Assembly (NCBI RefSeq): GCF_004346195.1
Contig: NZ_SMAK01000008.1
Location: 62,001 to 126,000, forward strand
Length of the DNA stretch: 64,000 nucleotides
DNA from: Tepidamorphus gemmatus
GTDB lineage: Bacteria > Pseudomonadota > Alphaproteobacteria > Rhizobiales > Tepidamorphaceae
Direction of reading: 5' to 3'
Below are positions 26,761 to 35,844 of this stretch, one piece after another. A model generated the notes under the pieces. The model ran no database searches, was not told the origin of the DNA, and saw only the letters and a program-made list of their open reading frames with translations. The translations under genes were made by a program, and so were the position numbers. Numbering within the stretch: position 1 is the first letter of the stretch; every line of letters starts with the position of its first letter.

Positions 26761-27725
26761 CCATGGAGATTGCCATGCGCGAACCGGGGAGCGAACCGGC
26801 GTCCCTGCGCGGGGGCCGGATGGCCGCGGCACCGGAGTCGCCGCTCGACGCGGAAGGCCGTCGGCTGGGGACGTGGATGGCGCTGCCGACGCAGATCCTG
26901 CTCGTCTTCATCGTGGTGTTTCCGCTGCTGATGCAGCTCTACATCTCGATGACCGACTGGTCGCCGCTCTATGGCGAGAGCTGGATCGACGCCTGGCGAT
27001 CATGGAACGGCTTCGCCAACTACGTTGACGTGATGTCGGACAGCCGGTTCTGGTCGGCGCTCTGGCGCACGCTGCTCGTCATCCTCGTCTGCGTCCCTGC
27101 CCAGTTCCTGCTCGGCCTGGGTCTGGCCATCCTGTTCGTCGACGAGTTCCGGGGAAAGAGGCTGTTCTACTCGATCCTGCTGATCCCGATGATGGTCGTG
27201 CCCGCCGTCGCCGGCTACATGTTCTTCATGCTGTTCCAGTCGGGCGGCCCGATCAACGACATCCTGTCGGCGCTCACCGGAACACGGGTCAGCACCGCCT
27301 GGCTGTCCGATCCGACGCTTGCGCTGATCGCGGTGATGATCGCCGACATCTGGCAGTGGACACCGCTGATGTTCCTGATCCTGCTTGCCGGGCTGATCGG
27401 CGTGCCGGAAGACCAGCTCAAGGCGGCGACCCTGCTCGGCGCCTCGTGGTGGCAGCGTTTCACCACGATCATGCTGCCGCGGATCCGCACGGTGATCGTC
27501 ATCGCGCTGGTGATCCGCACGGTCGAGATCTTCAAGATCTTCGACAATCTCTACATCATGACCGGCGGCGGGCCGGGCGTCGCCACCGAGACCATCTCCG
27601 TCTACATCTACAAGGTGACGCTGCAGAACCTGGAATGGTCCTATGTGGCGACGATCGCCCTGATCATCCTGGTCTCGCTCAGCGTGATCACCGCCTTCGG
27701 CCTGAAGCTGATGGAGCGGAGGTGA
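26757..27725 (+). CDS. ABC sugar-transporter permease (MalF-like)
   Basis: 322 aa. An about 40-residue cytoplasmic N-tail, then six helices (first [19 protein letters not shown]). The EAA loop is [21 protein letters not shown], near residue 220, and [20 protein letters not shown] is typical of this half of the sugar-permease pair. Start ATG 26757 overlaps the previous stop. The spacing to the ATPase start is three bases. Confidence 0.92.
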   Translation: MTMEIAMREPGSEPASLRGGRMAAAPESPLDAEGRRLGTWMALPTQILLVFIVVFPLLMQLYISMTDWSPLYGESWIDAWRSWNGFANYVDVMSDSRFWSALWRTLLVILVCVPAQFLLGLGLAILFVDEFRGKRLFYSILLIPMMVVPAVAGYMFFMLFQSGGPINDILSALTGTRVSTAWLSDPTLALIAVMIADIWQWTPLMFLILLAGLIGVPEDQLKAATLLGASWWQRFTTIMLPRIRTVIVIALVIRTVEIFKIFDNLYIMTGGGPGVATETISVYIYKVTLQNLEWSYVATIALIILVSLSVITAFGLKLMERR

Positions 27726-27728
27726 GCG

Positions 27729-28808
27729 ATGGCGGCGATCACGCTCTCCGGCCTGACCAAGCAGTTCGGCACGTTCACGGCGCTAAAGTCGCTCGACCTG
27801 ACCATCGGCGACAAGGAGTTCGTTGCCCTGCTCGGGCCGTCTGGCTGCGGCAAGTCGACCACGATGAATATCATCGCCGGCATGGAGACGCCGACCGCCG
27901 GTAGCGTCCGCTTCGACGACCGCGACATGACGGGCGTTCCGATGGGCGAGCGCGGCGTCGGCTTCGTCTTCCAGAACTACGCGATCTTCACCCACATGAC
28001 GGTCTTCGACAACCTTGCCTACGGCCTCAAGGTCCGCAGGCTGCCGCAGGCCGAGATCGACGCGCGGGTGCGGCAGGTCGCGGAACTTCTCGGTCTGGTG
28101 CCCTTTCTCAAGCAGAAGTCGGCCGGCCTCTCCGTCAACATCCTGCAACGGCTTGCCATCGGCCGCTCCGCTGCCATCAATCCGCAGATCTTCCTGCTCG
28201 ACGAGCCGCTGTCCAATGTCGATGCGGCGTTCCGCGCGGTGATGCGCACCGAGCTGAAGCACCTTCAGCGCGAGTTCGGCCAGACCATGGTCTACGTCAC
28301 CCACGACCAGCTCGAGGCGATGACCATGGCCGACCGCATCGCGGTGATGGACCACGGCGTGTTGCAGCAGGTCGGCTCGCCGATCGAAGTCTACAACAAT
28401 CCGATCAACACCTTCGTCGCCCGCTTCCTCGGGGCGCCCAGCATGAACCTCGTGCCGGGGCGGCTCACCGGCACGGGCGATGCCGTCGTCGTCGAGCTGG
28501 ACGGTCTCGGCGCGCTGCCGGCGCCGCGCGTTGCGGCGACCTCCGCCGACGTGCTGTTCGGCATCCGCCCCGAGGATGTCGCGATCGTTCCCGTCGATGC
28601 TCCCGGAGCGCTGCCAATGGAGGTGGTGTTCGTCGAACGCATCGGTCCCCGGACGATCCTGCATCTGGCCGCTGCCGGCCATCAGCTCAAGGCGGTGGAG
28701 GGCAACGGCTATCCCGTGAGCATCGGCGAGCGTCTTGCCATTCGTCCCGATCCGGCGCGCGTCCGCCTGTTCGACCGGGCGAGCGGGCTGGCGCTGAGCG
28801 CGGAGTAG
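27729..28808 (+). CDS. ABC transporter ATPase 1, degenerate signature motif
   Basis: 359 aa MalK/UgpC-type ATPase: nucleotide-binding domain, then an OB-like regulatory domain from about 240. Walker A GPSGCGKST, Q-loop FQNY, Walker B FLLDEP with the catalytic Glu and H-loop VTHDQ are canonical. The ABC signature is not: L134-S-V-N-I-L-Q-R where LSGGQQQR is usual. That change weakens ATP hydrolysis at the site completed by this signature. A second ATPase gene with the reverse pattern follows five bases later. Two-ATPase sugar importers are known, e.g. GlpS/GlpT of rhizobial glycerol uptake. Confidence 0.93.
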   Translation: MAAITLSGLTKQFGTFTALKSLDLTIGDKEFVALLGPSGCGKSTTMNIIAGMETPTAGSVRFDDRDMTGVPMGERGVGFVFQNYAIFTHMTVFDNLAYGLKVRRLPQAEIDARVRQVAELLGLVPFLKQKSAGLSVNILQRLAIGRSAAINPQIFLLDEPLSNVDAAFRAVMRTELKHLQREFGQTMVYVTHDQLEAMTMADRIAVMDHGVLQQVGSPIEVYNNPINTFVARFLGAPSMNLVPGRLTGTGDAVVVELDGLGALPAPRVAATSADVLFGIRPEDVAIVPVDAPGALPMEVVFVERIGPRTILHLAAAGHQLKAVEGNGYPVSIGERLAIRPDPARVRLFDRASGLALSAE

Positions 28809-28813
28809 GGCGC

Positions 28814-29896
28814 ATGGCACGCATCGCGTTCGTCAATGTCACCAAGCGCTTCGGCGAGACGGTCGCCGTCGACGACATTTCCTTCGAGGTGGCCGACAAC
28901 GAGTTCTTCTGCATCTTCGGTCCGCCGACGAGCGGCAAGTCCACCATCCTGAGGCTGCTGCTCGGGCTCGAGACGCCGGATTCGGGCGACATCCTGATCG
29001 ACGGTCGCTCGGTGCTCGGCGAGGGCCCCGCGCGGCGCAACATCGCCATGGTGTTCCAGAACCTGGCGCTGTTTCCGCACATGAGCGCGGGCGACAATGT
29101 CCGCTTCCCGCTCGTGGAGCGGAAGGTCTCGGCGGCGGCGATCGCCGCCCGTGTCGAGGCGGTCGCGGCCAAGCTGCATATCGCGCACATCCTCCACAAG
29201 ATGCCGGCCCAGCTGTCAGGCGGCGAGCGCCAGCGTGTCGCCATCGCCCGCGCGCTGGTGCGCGAGCCGGTGGCCTATCTGATGGACGATCCGATCTCCG
29301 CTCTCGACGCGCGGCTGCGCGAAGAGACGCGGGTGGAGCTGAAACGCATCCAGCGCGAACTCGGCCAGACGCTCATCTATGTCACCCACGACCAGGAGGA
29401 GGCAATGTCGGTCGCCGACCGCATGGCGATCCTGGAACAGGGCAAGGTCCGCCAGATCGACCGACCCGAGGCGATCTATGACCGTCCGGCAAGCCGCTAT
29501 GTCGCCCGTCTGGTCGGCTCGCCGCCGATCAACCTGTTGCCGGGCCGCGTGCGCGAGGGCCGTTTCGAGAGCGAGGACGGCAGGCTCACGCTGCCGCTCG
29601 GCCGTGGCCCGATCGATCATGCCGCGCCGGTCGATCTCGGCGTCCGGCCCGAGGATGTCGAGATCTTGGCGCCCGAGACCGACGGCGCGGCGACGGCGGC
29701 CGTCTACGAGGTCGAGCCGCTCGGCGGCTTCACCGTCGTCGACGTCGAGTTCTCGGGCCAGGTGCTGCGCGCCATGGTCCGCGGCCAGCCGCGGCTGAAG
29801 CCGAAGGAGCCGGTTGGCCTCACCATCCGGCCCGAGCGGGTGCATCTGTTCGCCCGCGACACGGGCGCCGCCCTGTTCCGGGAGGCGCGGGGATGA
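28814..29896 (+). CDS. ABC transporter ATPase 2, catalytic Glu replaced by Asp
   Basis: 360 aa, same architecture as the preceding ATPase. Walker A is GPPTSGKST and the signature LSGGERQRVAIAR is intact, but Walker B reads YLMDDP: D159 stands where the catalytic Glu normally is. H-loop VTHDQEE is present. As a heterodimer with ATPase 1, the site made from its own Walker motifs and the other's signature would carry both defects, and the opposite site none. C-terminal TOBE-type domain from about 240. Last transporter gene of the operon. Confidence 0.93.
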   Translation: MARIAFVNVTKRFGETVAVDDISFEVADNEFFCIFGPPTSGKSTILRLLLGLETPDSGDILIDGRSVLGEGPARRNIAMVFQNLALFPHMSAGDNVRFPLVERKVSAAAIAARVEAVAAKLHIAHILHKMPAQLSGGERQRVAIARALVREPVAYLMDDPISALDARLREETRVELKRIQRELGQTLIYVTHDQEEAMSVADRMAILEQGKVRQIDRPEAIYDRPASRYVARLVGSPPINLLPGRVREGRFESEDGRLTLPLGRGPIDHAAPVDLGVRPEDVEILAPETDGAATAAVYEVEPLGGFTVVDVEFSGQVLRAMVRGQPRLKPKEPVGLTIRPERVHLFARDTGAALFREARG

Positions 29897-29991
29897 GGAG
29901 CTGGGACACACGATCCTGTCGGCATCATCGCGGCCCGGGCGTCGCCCAGGAGCCGGGATCGCGACGCTGCCGGCGGATGATCCATCACGAT

Positions 29992-30023
29992 CCCGGATCG
30001 GCCTGCGGCCGTCCGCGATGACG
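29992..30023. repeat. Dispersed palindromic repeat copy
   Basis: Starts CCCGGATCGGCCTGCGGCC and ends GCGATGACG. The same core occurs in inverse orientation at 32151-32180 and in part at 7918-7930. It lies in the 172-base gap between ATPase 2 and the oxidoreductase gene, along with other GATCCCGG/CCGGGATC pieces from about 29930. Confidence 0.65.
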
Positions 30024-30068
30024 ACAGAGCAAGCCAGGACAAGAACCAGCCCAGGGAGTAACGACAAC

Positions 30069-31157
30069 ATGGCCGACAGCATGGGCTTTCATCCGGACCC
30101 CGAGGTGCGCACGCGCGATCTGGCGATCGGCTGCATCGGCGCCGGCATGATCATGGCGGAGTGTCATCTGGCCGCCTACAGGCAGGCCGGCTTTCCGGTC
30201 GCCGCCATCGCCTCGCGCACCAGGGCCAATGCCGCGAAGGTCGCCGAGCGCTGGGGCATCGGCAAGGTCCACGACACGCCGCAGGCGCTGATCGAGGATC
30301 CGGCGATCGAGATCCTCGACATCGCCTTTCCGCCGGATCAGCAGCCGGATCTGATCCGGCACGCGCTGAAGCAGCCGCACATCAAGGGTATCCTCGCCCA
30401 GAAGCCGCTGTCGCTGACGCTCGCCGAGGCGATCGCGCTCAGGGACGAGGCGAAGGCGGCCGGCAAGGTCCTCTCCGTCAACCAGAACATGCGCTACGAC
30501 CAATCGATGCGCGTGCTCAAGGAGATCCTCGACCGGGGCGACCTCGGAACCCCGGTCTTCGCGCAGATCGACATGCATGCCATCCCGCACTGGCAGACCT
30601 TCCTCGAGGGCTACGACCGGCTGACGCTCGCCAACATGAGCGTCCACCACCTCGATGTGCTGCGTTTCCTGTTCGGTGATCCCGACGAGATCTTCACGAC
30701 CACCCGCAAGGATCCGCGCACCCGCTTCGAGCATACCGACGGCATCACCCTCTCGACGCTGAAGTTTCCCTCCGGCCTGTTGGCGCTGTCGCTCGAGGAT
30801 GTCTGGTCCGGCCCTCGCCAGGAGGGCTACCGCGACGACCAGTACATCGGCTGGCGTGTCGAGGGTACCGACGGCGTCGCCAAGGGTACGATCGGCTGGC
30901 CGACCGGTACCGCCTCGACGCTCACCTATGCCTCGACCAGGACGACCGGCGGCGAATGGGTGACGCCGAGCTGGGACACCATGTGGTTCCCGCACGCCTT
31001 CATCGGCGTGATGGAGCAGCTTCAGCACGCCGTGAAGACCGGGACGCCGCCGGCCCTCACCGTCGCGGACAACGTCAAGACCGTGGCGCTGATCGAGGCC
31101 GGCTACCGCTCGATGGCCGAGAACCGGCCAGTGAAGCTTTCCGAGATCCCGGTCTGA
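30069..31157 (+). CDS. Gfo/Idh/MocA-family oxidoreductase
   Basis: 362 aa NAD(P)-dependent sugar dehydrogenase family. Rossmann motif IGCIGAGMIMAECHLAAYRQ near the N-terminus, QKPLSLTLAEA (family EKPxxxxxxEA) in the middle, then the alpha/beta substrate domain with SVHHLDVLRFLFGDP. Start ATG 30069 with AGGGAG 10 bases upstream; an in-frame extension through the repeat region is unlikely to be translated. It would oxidise a sugar or inositol hydroxyl; substrate unknown. Same direction as the ABC operon and followed by an isomerase, a common pairing. Confidence 0.9.
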   Translation: MADSMGFHPDPEVRTRDLAIGCIGAGMIMAECHLAAYRQAGFPVAAIASRTRANAAKVAERWGIGKVHDTPQALIEDPAIEILDIAFPPDQQPDLIRHALKQPHIKGILAQKPLSLTLAEAIALRDEAKAAGKVLSVNQNMRYDQSMRVLKEILDRGDLGTPVFAQIDMHAIPHWQTFLEGYDRLTLANMSVHHLDVLRFLFGDPDEIFTTTRKDPRTRFEHTDGITLSTLKFPSGLLALSLEDVWSGPRQEGYRDDQYIGWRVEGTDGVAKGTIGWPTGTASTLTYASTRTTGGEWVTPSWDTMWFPHAFIGVMEQLQHAVKTGTPPALTVADNVKTVALIEAGYRSMAENRPVKLSEIPV

Positions 31158-31208
31158 ATCGGACCACTCACACCGAACACACCGACACACCAAGGGAGAC
31201 CTGACGCC

Positions 31209-32123
31209 ATGATGCAGGTGGGCATTTTCACCGGATACTTCCCCTACGGCCTCGAGGAGACCGCGAAGCGGATCCGCGCGCTCGGCTTCAACACCGTCCA
31301 GCTCGACATGCATTTCAAGGATATCGACGTCTCGGCCGGACAGATCACCAAGGAAAAGTGCGTGCGGATCCGCGAGACCTTCCGTGATCACGACCTGCCG
31401 ATCTGCTGCATCTCCGGCTACACGAACATCGTCCACCCGGACAAGGCGGAGCGCGAGAAGCGGGTCGGCTATCTGAAGGAGATCATCCGCCACGCCCGCC
31501 TGCTCGGCACGCCCTATGTCATTTCCGAGACGGGCACCTTCAACACCGAGAGCGACTGGGTTCACCACCCGAAGAACAAGACCGAGGAAGGGTTCGAGGA
31601 GTGCCGCAAGGTCATCGCCGATCTCGCCCAGCACGCCTATGACCACGGCGCGGTGTTCCTGCTCGAGACCTATGTCAACAACGTCGTCGGATCCGTCGAG
31701 GAGACGGTGCGGATGTTCGCGCAGGTCGATCATCCCGGTCTCGGCCTGCTGATGGATCCGACCAACTACTTCGAGACCCACAACATCGACAACATGGACA
31801 AGGTCCTGAACCAGGTCTTCGACACGCTGTCCGACAAGATCAAGATCGCCCATGCCAAGGACGTCAAGCGCTCGGGCGACGACAAGTCGGAGAAGCACGC
31901 CGACATCGGCGACGACGATGCACTCGAGTCGCACACCTTCCGCGGCGTCGGCGAGATCGAGCTGCCGGCACCGGGTCTCGGTTCGCTCAACTACGACCTC
32001 TACCTGAAGCGCCTCTCCGAGAAGCATCCGAACATCTCCGTGATCATCGAGCATCTCGACGAGGCCGACGTGCCGCGCGCCAAGAAGTTCCTCGACGGCA
32101 AGCTGAGGGCGAACGGGCTTTGA
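31209..32123 (+). CDS. Sugar phosphate isomerase/epimerase family TIM barrel
   Basis: 304 aa, AP-endonuclease-2-like fold. Conserved acidic and histidine metal ligands are visible in LLETYVNN (Glu about 154), LLMDPTNYFE (Asp about 182), IAHAKDVKR (His about 215) and VIIEHLDEADV (Glu near 280), the IolE/IolI-type arrangement. Acts as a keto-sugar epimerase, isomerase or dehydratase. Start ATG 31209 with GGGAG in AAGGGAGACC. Close downstream of Gfo/Idh/MocA (51 bases). The substrate is not predictable. Confidence 0.88.
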   Translation: MMQVGIFTGYFPYGLEETAKRIRALGFNTVQLDMHFKDIDVSAGQITKEKCVRIRETFRDHDLPICCISGYTNIVHPDKAEREKRVGYLKEIIRHARLLGTPYVISETGTFNTESDWVHHPKNKTEEGFEECRKVIADLAQHAYDHGAVFLLETYVNNVVGSVEETVRMFAQVDHPGLGLLMDPTNYFETHNIDNMDKVLNQVFDTLSDKIKIAHAKDVKRSGDDKSEKHADIGDDDALESHTFRGVGEIELPAPGLGSLNYDLYLKRLSEKHPNISVIIEHLDEADVPRAKKFLDGKLRANGL

Positions 32124-32148
32124 GGACCAACGGGCAGATCGATCCGCG

Positions 32149-32249
32149 CGTCATCCCGGGCGGCCGCAGGCCGATCCGGGAGCGGGATGCCCGACAGGGC
32201 GCGCAATCCCGAGCATGGCTCCTCGCCTCGTTGCGGCCGGGATGACGCA
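32149..32249. repeat. Dispersed palindromic repeat, about 100 bases, with matching ends
   Basis: Left end GCGTCATCCCGG (32149-32160) and right end CCGGGATGACGC (32238-32249) are perfect 12-base inverted copies. The left part holds the inverse of the core seen at 29992. Non-coding; typical of rhizobial intergenic palindromes. Confidence 0.7.
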
Positions 32250-32392
32250 GGTTTCGCGTTCGCGGCGCTGGCGTCCCGCGACCCGTCAGCCCCGGCCTCG
32301 GTCCGCGGGGCCGCTGAGGACGTGACAGCTGCCGGGATTGTCGAGGGCGAGGGGGGCCGCGGCGAGGCGTAACGAGTACTGGAGACGTCGAC

Positions 32393-33580
32393 ATGGTGAA
32401 GCTTTATGGGCGTGCGATGTCGCGGCGCGACGTCGCCCGCCACGCAGGAATGCTGTCCCAGTTTGCAGGCGTCCGTCTGATGACGCTGGGCGACGGCGTG
32501 GAGCGCGGCATCCGCATGCTGGAATTCCGGACCGGTACCGGCTTGCGGTTCACGGTGCTGGTCGACCGGGCGCTCGACGTTGCCGACTGCGAGTTTCGGG
32601 GGGCGGCGATCGGCTGGCATTCGCCGGCGGGATTCCGCCATCCCGCCCTGCACGAGTACGAGGGCGAGGGCGGCCTTGCCTGGTTGCGGTCGTTCTCCGG
32701 GCTGATGGTCACCTGCGGGCTCGATCACACGCTGTTCATGGATTCCGATCCGGCCGACCATTACGTCTACGGCCCGCGCAAGAGCGTCGACAGTTCCCTG
32801 CACGGACGGATCGGCACGATCCCGGGCCGGCTCACCGGCTATGGCGAGAGCTGGGACGGCGATGACTGCACGCTCTGGTGCGAGGGCATCGTCCAGCAAT
32901 CCACCGTGTTCGGCGAGGACCTGCACCTGATCCGCCGGATCGAGGCGAAGGTCGGGGCGAACGAGTTCGTCCTGAAGGACCGGGTGGTCAATCACGGCTT
33001 CTACGACACCCCGCACATGTTCCTCTACCACATCAATGTCGGCCATCCGGTGCTGGCGGAAGGCAGCCGATATCTGGCGCCGATCCGCAAGACCGTGTGG
33101 GCGGCCCATGCCGGCGACAACTACCGCCGGCAGGGCGTCGGCTATCGGACGCTGCCCGCCCCCCGGTCGAATTTCCACGAGCAGGTCTGGGAGCACGAGA
33201 TGTCCGCGGACGCCGACGGCAAGGTGCCTGTCGCGCTGGTCAACGACAGCTTCGACGGCGGCCGCGGCCTCGGCTTCCTTGTCGAGACCGCCAAGGCCGA
33301 GTTCCCGGCCCATTTCGAGTGGCAGAACCTTCAGGAGGGGCAGTATGCCCTCGGCATCGAACCCTCCACCAACCATGTGCTCGGCAAGCCGTTCGCACGC
33401 GAGCGCGGCGAGCTGATCCGTCTCTCCCACGGCGAGGAGCGGCGCTACACGACCCGCTTCGCCGTGCTCGACGGCGCGGACGAGATCGCTGCCGCCGAGG
33501 CGCGGATCCGAGCCATAGCCGGTCAGCCCGACGAGGATTACCCGGTGCCGACCGGCGAATGGGAGGCAATCGGCCGATGA
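32393..33580 (+). CDS. DUF4432 protein (aldose 1-epimerase-like)
   Basis: 395 aa, galactose-mutarotase-like beta-sandwich family. LEFRTGTGLRFTVLVDRALDVADCEFRG at the start and FLYHINVGHPVL, EPSTNHVLGKPFA later are hallmarks of DUF4432. The His in HINVGHPVL and the acidic residues match positions used for sugar C1 epimerisation in relatives. Start ATG 32393. Its stop overlaps the SDR start (ATGA), suggesting the mutarotase-like protein and the dehydrogenase act on the same sugar. Confidence 0.85.
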   Translation: MVKLYGRAMSRRDVARHAGMLSQFAGVRLMTLGDGVERGIRMLEFRTGTGLRFTVLVDRALDVADCEFRGAAIGWHSPAGFRHPALHEYEGEGGLAWLRSFSGLMVTCGLDHTLFMDSDPADHYVYGPRKSVDSSLHGRIGTIPGRLTGYGESWDGDDCTLWCEGIVQQSTVFGEDLHLIRRIEAKVGANEFVLKDRVVNHGFYDTPHMFLYHINVGHPVLAEGSRYLAPIRKTVWAAHAGDNYRRQGVGYRTLPAPRSNFHEQVWEHEMSADADGKVPVALVNDSFDGGRGLGFLVETAKAEFPAHFEWQNLQEGQYALGIEPSTNHVLGKPFARERGELIRLSHGEERRYTTRFAVLDGADEIAAAEARIRAIAGQPDEDYPVPTGEWEAIGR

Positions 33581-34374
33581 ACGTCAACGCGGTGACCGGC
33601 GATGCTCCGGTCTGGGAGGCGAGCATGGATTTTTCGGGCAGGACCGTCCTTCTGACCGGCGGCGCCGGCGGGCTCGGCATCGACATCGCGCTTGCCTTTG
33701 CCGATGCGGGCGCGAGGGTGATTGCCCTCGACATCCGCGACGATCGCGGCGCCGATCTCCTCTCCCGCGCCGTCGGCACGACCGGCGAGGTGCTCTACGA
33801 GCATGTCGATCTCTCGCAGCTCGACGCGCTGCCGGGCGAACTCGACCGCATTGTCTCGGCGCATGGCCCGGTCGACATCCTGATCAACAACGCCGCGATC
33901 TATCCGGCGAGGCCGTTCGATGAGTACACGGTCGAGGACTACCGCGCCGTCCAGGCGGTCAATGTCGATGCCCATGTGCAGTGCATGCTGTCGCTGGCGC
34001 CAGGCATGCGGGCGCGCGGCTGGGGGCGCATCATCAATGTCGCCTCGATCACCTTCTATGGCGGCTGGGACAAGCTGTTCCCCTATGTCGCCTCGAAGGG
34101 GGCGCTGGTGGGACTGACCCGCGCCTGGGCGCGCGAACTCGGCCCCTTCGGCATCACTGTCAATGCGATCGCGCCGGGCGCCTTCCCCACCGACGCGGAG
34201 AAGATCCACCCCGATCCCGAGGGATATGCCCGCTTCGTGCTGGAGCATCAGTCGCTGAAGCGCCGCGGGTCGCCGCGCGACATCGCCGGCACGATGATGT
34301 TCCTCGCCTCCGACTACTCGGCCTTCATCACCGGCCAGACCCTCAATGTCGACGGCGGCTGGGTGATGAAGTGA
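33577..34374 (+). CDS. Short-chain dehydrogenase/reductase
   Basis: 265 aa classical SDR. TGGAGGLG (27-34) binds NAD(P), an Asp follows at D52 (ALDIRDD), which favours NAD, NNAAIYP (104-110), and the catalytic S157, Y170, K174 (YVASK). C-terminal ITGQTLNVDGGW is typical. Coupled to the DUF4432 gene by ATGA. Likely oxidises an aldose or polyol to a lactone or ketose, the first step of the proposed non-phosphorylating route (inference). Confidence 0.93.
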   Translation: MNVNAVTGDAPVWEASMDFSGRTVLLTGGAGGLGIDIALAFADAGARVIALDIRDDRGADLLSRAVGTTGEVLYEHVDLSQLDALPGELDRIVSAHGPVDILINNAAIYPARPFDEYTVEDYRAVQAVNVDAHVQCMLSLAPGMRARGWGRIINVASITFYGGWDKLFPYVASKGALVGLTRAWARELGPFGITVNAIAPGAFPTDAEKIHPDPEGYARFVLEHQSLKRRGSPRDIAGTMMFLASDYSAFITGQTLNVDGGWVMK

Positions 34375-34445
34375 CATGGGGCGGAGTGCCGGTCGGATGG
34401 CTCCATGCCCGACCCGCGCGCGGCACGGGCCACCGGTTCCCGCGA

Positions 34446-34541
34446 GGGGAGAGGGTATCCGTGGCGATGCACCGGCCATGCAACCCGACCCCCATGGGAA
34501 GACGCGGCACCGTGTCCGGGCTCGCACGATACCCTCTCCCC
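34446..34541. repeat. Long inverted repeat in the SDR-CaiB gap
   Basis: GGGGAGAGGGTATC (34446-34459) and GATACCCTCTCCCC (34528-34541) are perfect 14-base inverted copies 68 bases apart. A second small hairpin, CCCCCT-N5-AGGGGG, follows at about 34537-34553. It occupies most of the 276-base gap and may act as a terminator or mobile palindrome. No coding signal. Confidence 0.65.
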
Positions 34542-34650
34542 CTGCAGGAGGGGGTTGGCCCGAACGGTCGGCGTGAGCGGCCGCGAGCCGTACGACAGCA
34601 AGTTTGGGGCGCCTCGCCGCTCGTCACGTCAGGTTTCGAGGATGAATGAA

Positions 34651-35844
34651 ATGGGCGTACTTTCCGGCTACCGGGTTCTGGACTGCTCGATCGCCATGGC
34701 CGGTCCGTTCGCGGCGCAGCGCATGGGCGATCTGGGCGCTGACGTCATCAAGGTCGAGCCCGTCACCGGCGAGTGGCAGCGCCACACGGCGGCGGGCGGC
34801 GCGCGCGGCAATCGCATCAACGTCTCGTTCCTGTCGCTGAACCGAAACAAGCGCAGCCTCGCGGTTGACCTCAAGCGTCCGGAAGGCAGGCAGATCCTGC
34901 TCGACCTGGTGAAGACCGCCGACGTCTTCCTGCAGAATTACCGTCCCGGCGTCGCCGAGCGCCTCGGCGTCGACTACGGGACGCTGTCGGCGATCAATCC
35001 GCGCCTCGTCTACGTATCCATGTCGGGCTATGGTGAGGATGGACCCTACCGCGACAGGCCGGGTCAGGACCTGATCCTGCAGGGCATGAGCGGCGCGATG
35101 CTGTCGGCGGGCCGCGAGGGGGAGCCACCGACGCCGGCCGGGCAGTTCCTGGTCGATGCCGTTACCGCCTATACGGCCTTCGAGGCGGCGCTCGCCGCGC
35201 TGTTGCACCGCGAGCGCACCGGAGAAGGGCAGCGCGTCGATGTCAACATGCTCGATGCCATCACCACCCTGCAGATGCAGGAACTGTCGGTGTTCACCAT
35301 CGCCGGCAAGCCGCAGACCCGTTCGGCCGAGCCGCACGCCCACGTCTATATCCGCGCGCCCTATGGCGCCTTCGCCACCAGCGACGGCTACATCATCGTC
35401 GCCTTCCCGCCGTTGCGGAAACTCGGCGAGGTGATCGGCGAGCCATCCTTCCTGACGATGAATGACGAGACCGACGGCTGGACGCGGCGCGACGAGATTT
35501 TTGCCAAGACCCGCGAGAAGCTGAAGGAGCGCTCCAGCGCGGACTGGCTGAAGCTGTTCGCCGAGGCCGACATCTGGGCGGGCCCGGTCTATGGCTATGC
35601 CGAGCTGGTCGACGACCCGCAGATCCGCCACAACGGCACCTTCGTCGAGTACGATCACCCGACAGAGGGCCGGGTGAAGATGCCGGGCTTCCCGTTCCGC
35701 ATGTCGAAGACGCCCGCCCGCGTCTATCGCGGTGCGCCGGTCGTCGGCGAGGATACGCGGCAGATCCTGCGGGAGATCGGTTACGACGAGGCCCGCATCG
35801 ACTCGCTGTTGGCCGAGACGGTCGTCGCCGAGGAAAGACCGTGA
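34651..35844 (+). CDS. CaiB/BaiF family III CoA transferase
   Basis: 397 aa. GYRVLDCSIAMAGPFAAQRMGDLGADVIKVEP is the typical family start, and D140 (RPGQDLILQGMSG) is the expected catalytic Asp that carries the acyl. Two ATG codons lie three codons apart (34642, 34651); I choose 34651 because CGAGG (34636-34640) is correctly spaced for it and too close to the first. It moves CoA from an acyl-CoA to a free acid. Stop overlaps the next gene (GTGA). The operon then continues with a binding-protein-like gene and a crotonase. Confidence 0.92.
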   Translation: MGVLSGYRVLDCSIAMAGPFAAQRMGDLGADVIKVEPVTGEWQRHTAAGGARGNRINVSFLSLNRNKRSLAVDLKRPEGRQILLDLVKTADVFLQNYRPGVAERLGVDYGTLSAINPRLVYVSMSGYGEDGPYRDRPGQDLILQGMSGAMLSAGREGEPPTPAGQFLVDAVTAYTAFEAALAALLHRERTGEGQRVDVNMLDAITTLQMQELSVFTIAGKPQTRSAEPHAHVYIRAPYGAFATSDGYIIVAFPPLRKLGEVIGEPSFLTMNDETDGWTRRDEIFAKTREKLKERSSADWLKLFAEADIWAGPVYGYAELVDDPQIRHNGTFVEYDHPTEGRVKMPGFPFRMSKTPARVYRGAPVVGEDTRQILREIGYDEARIDSLLAETVVAEERP

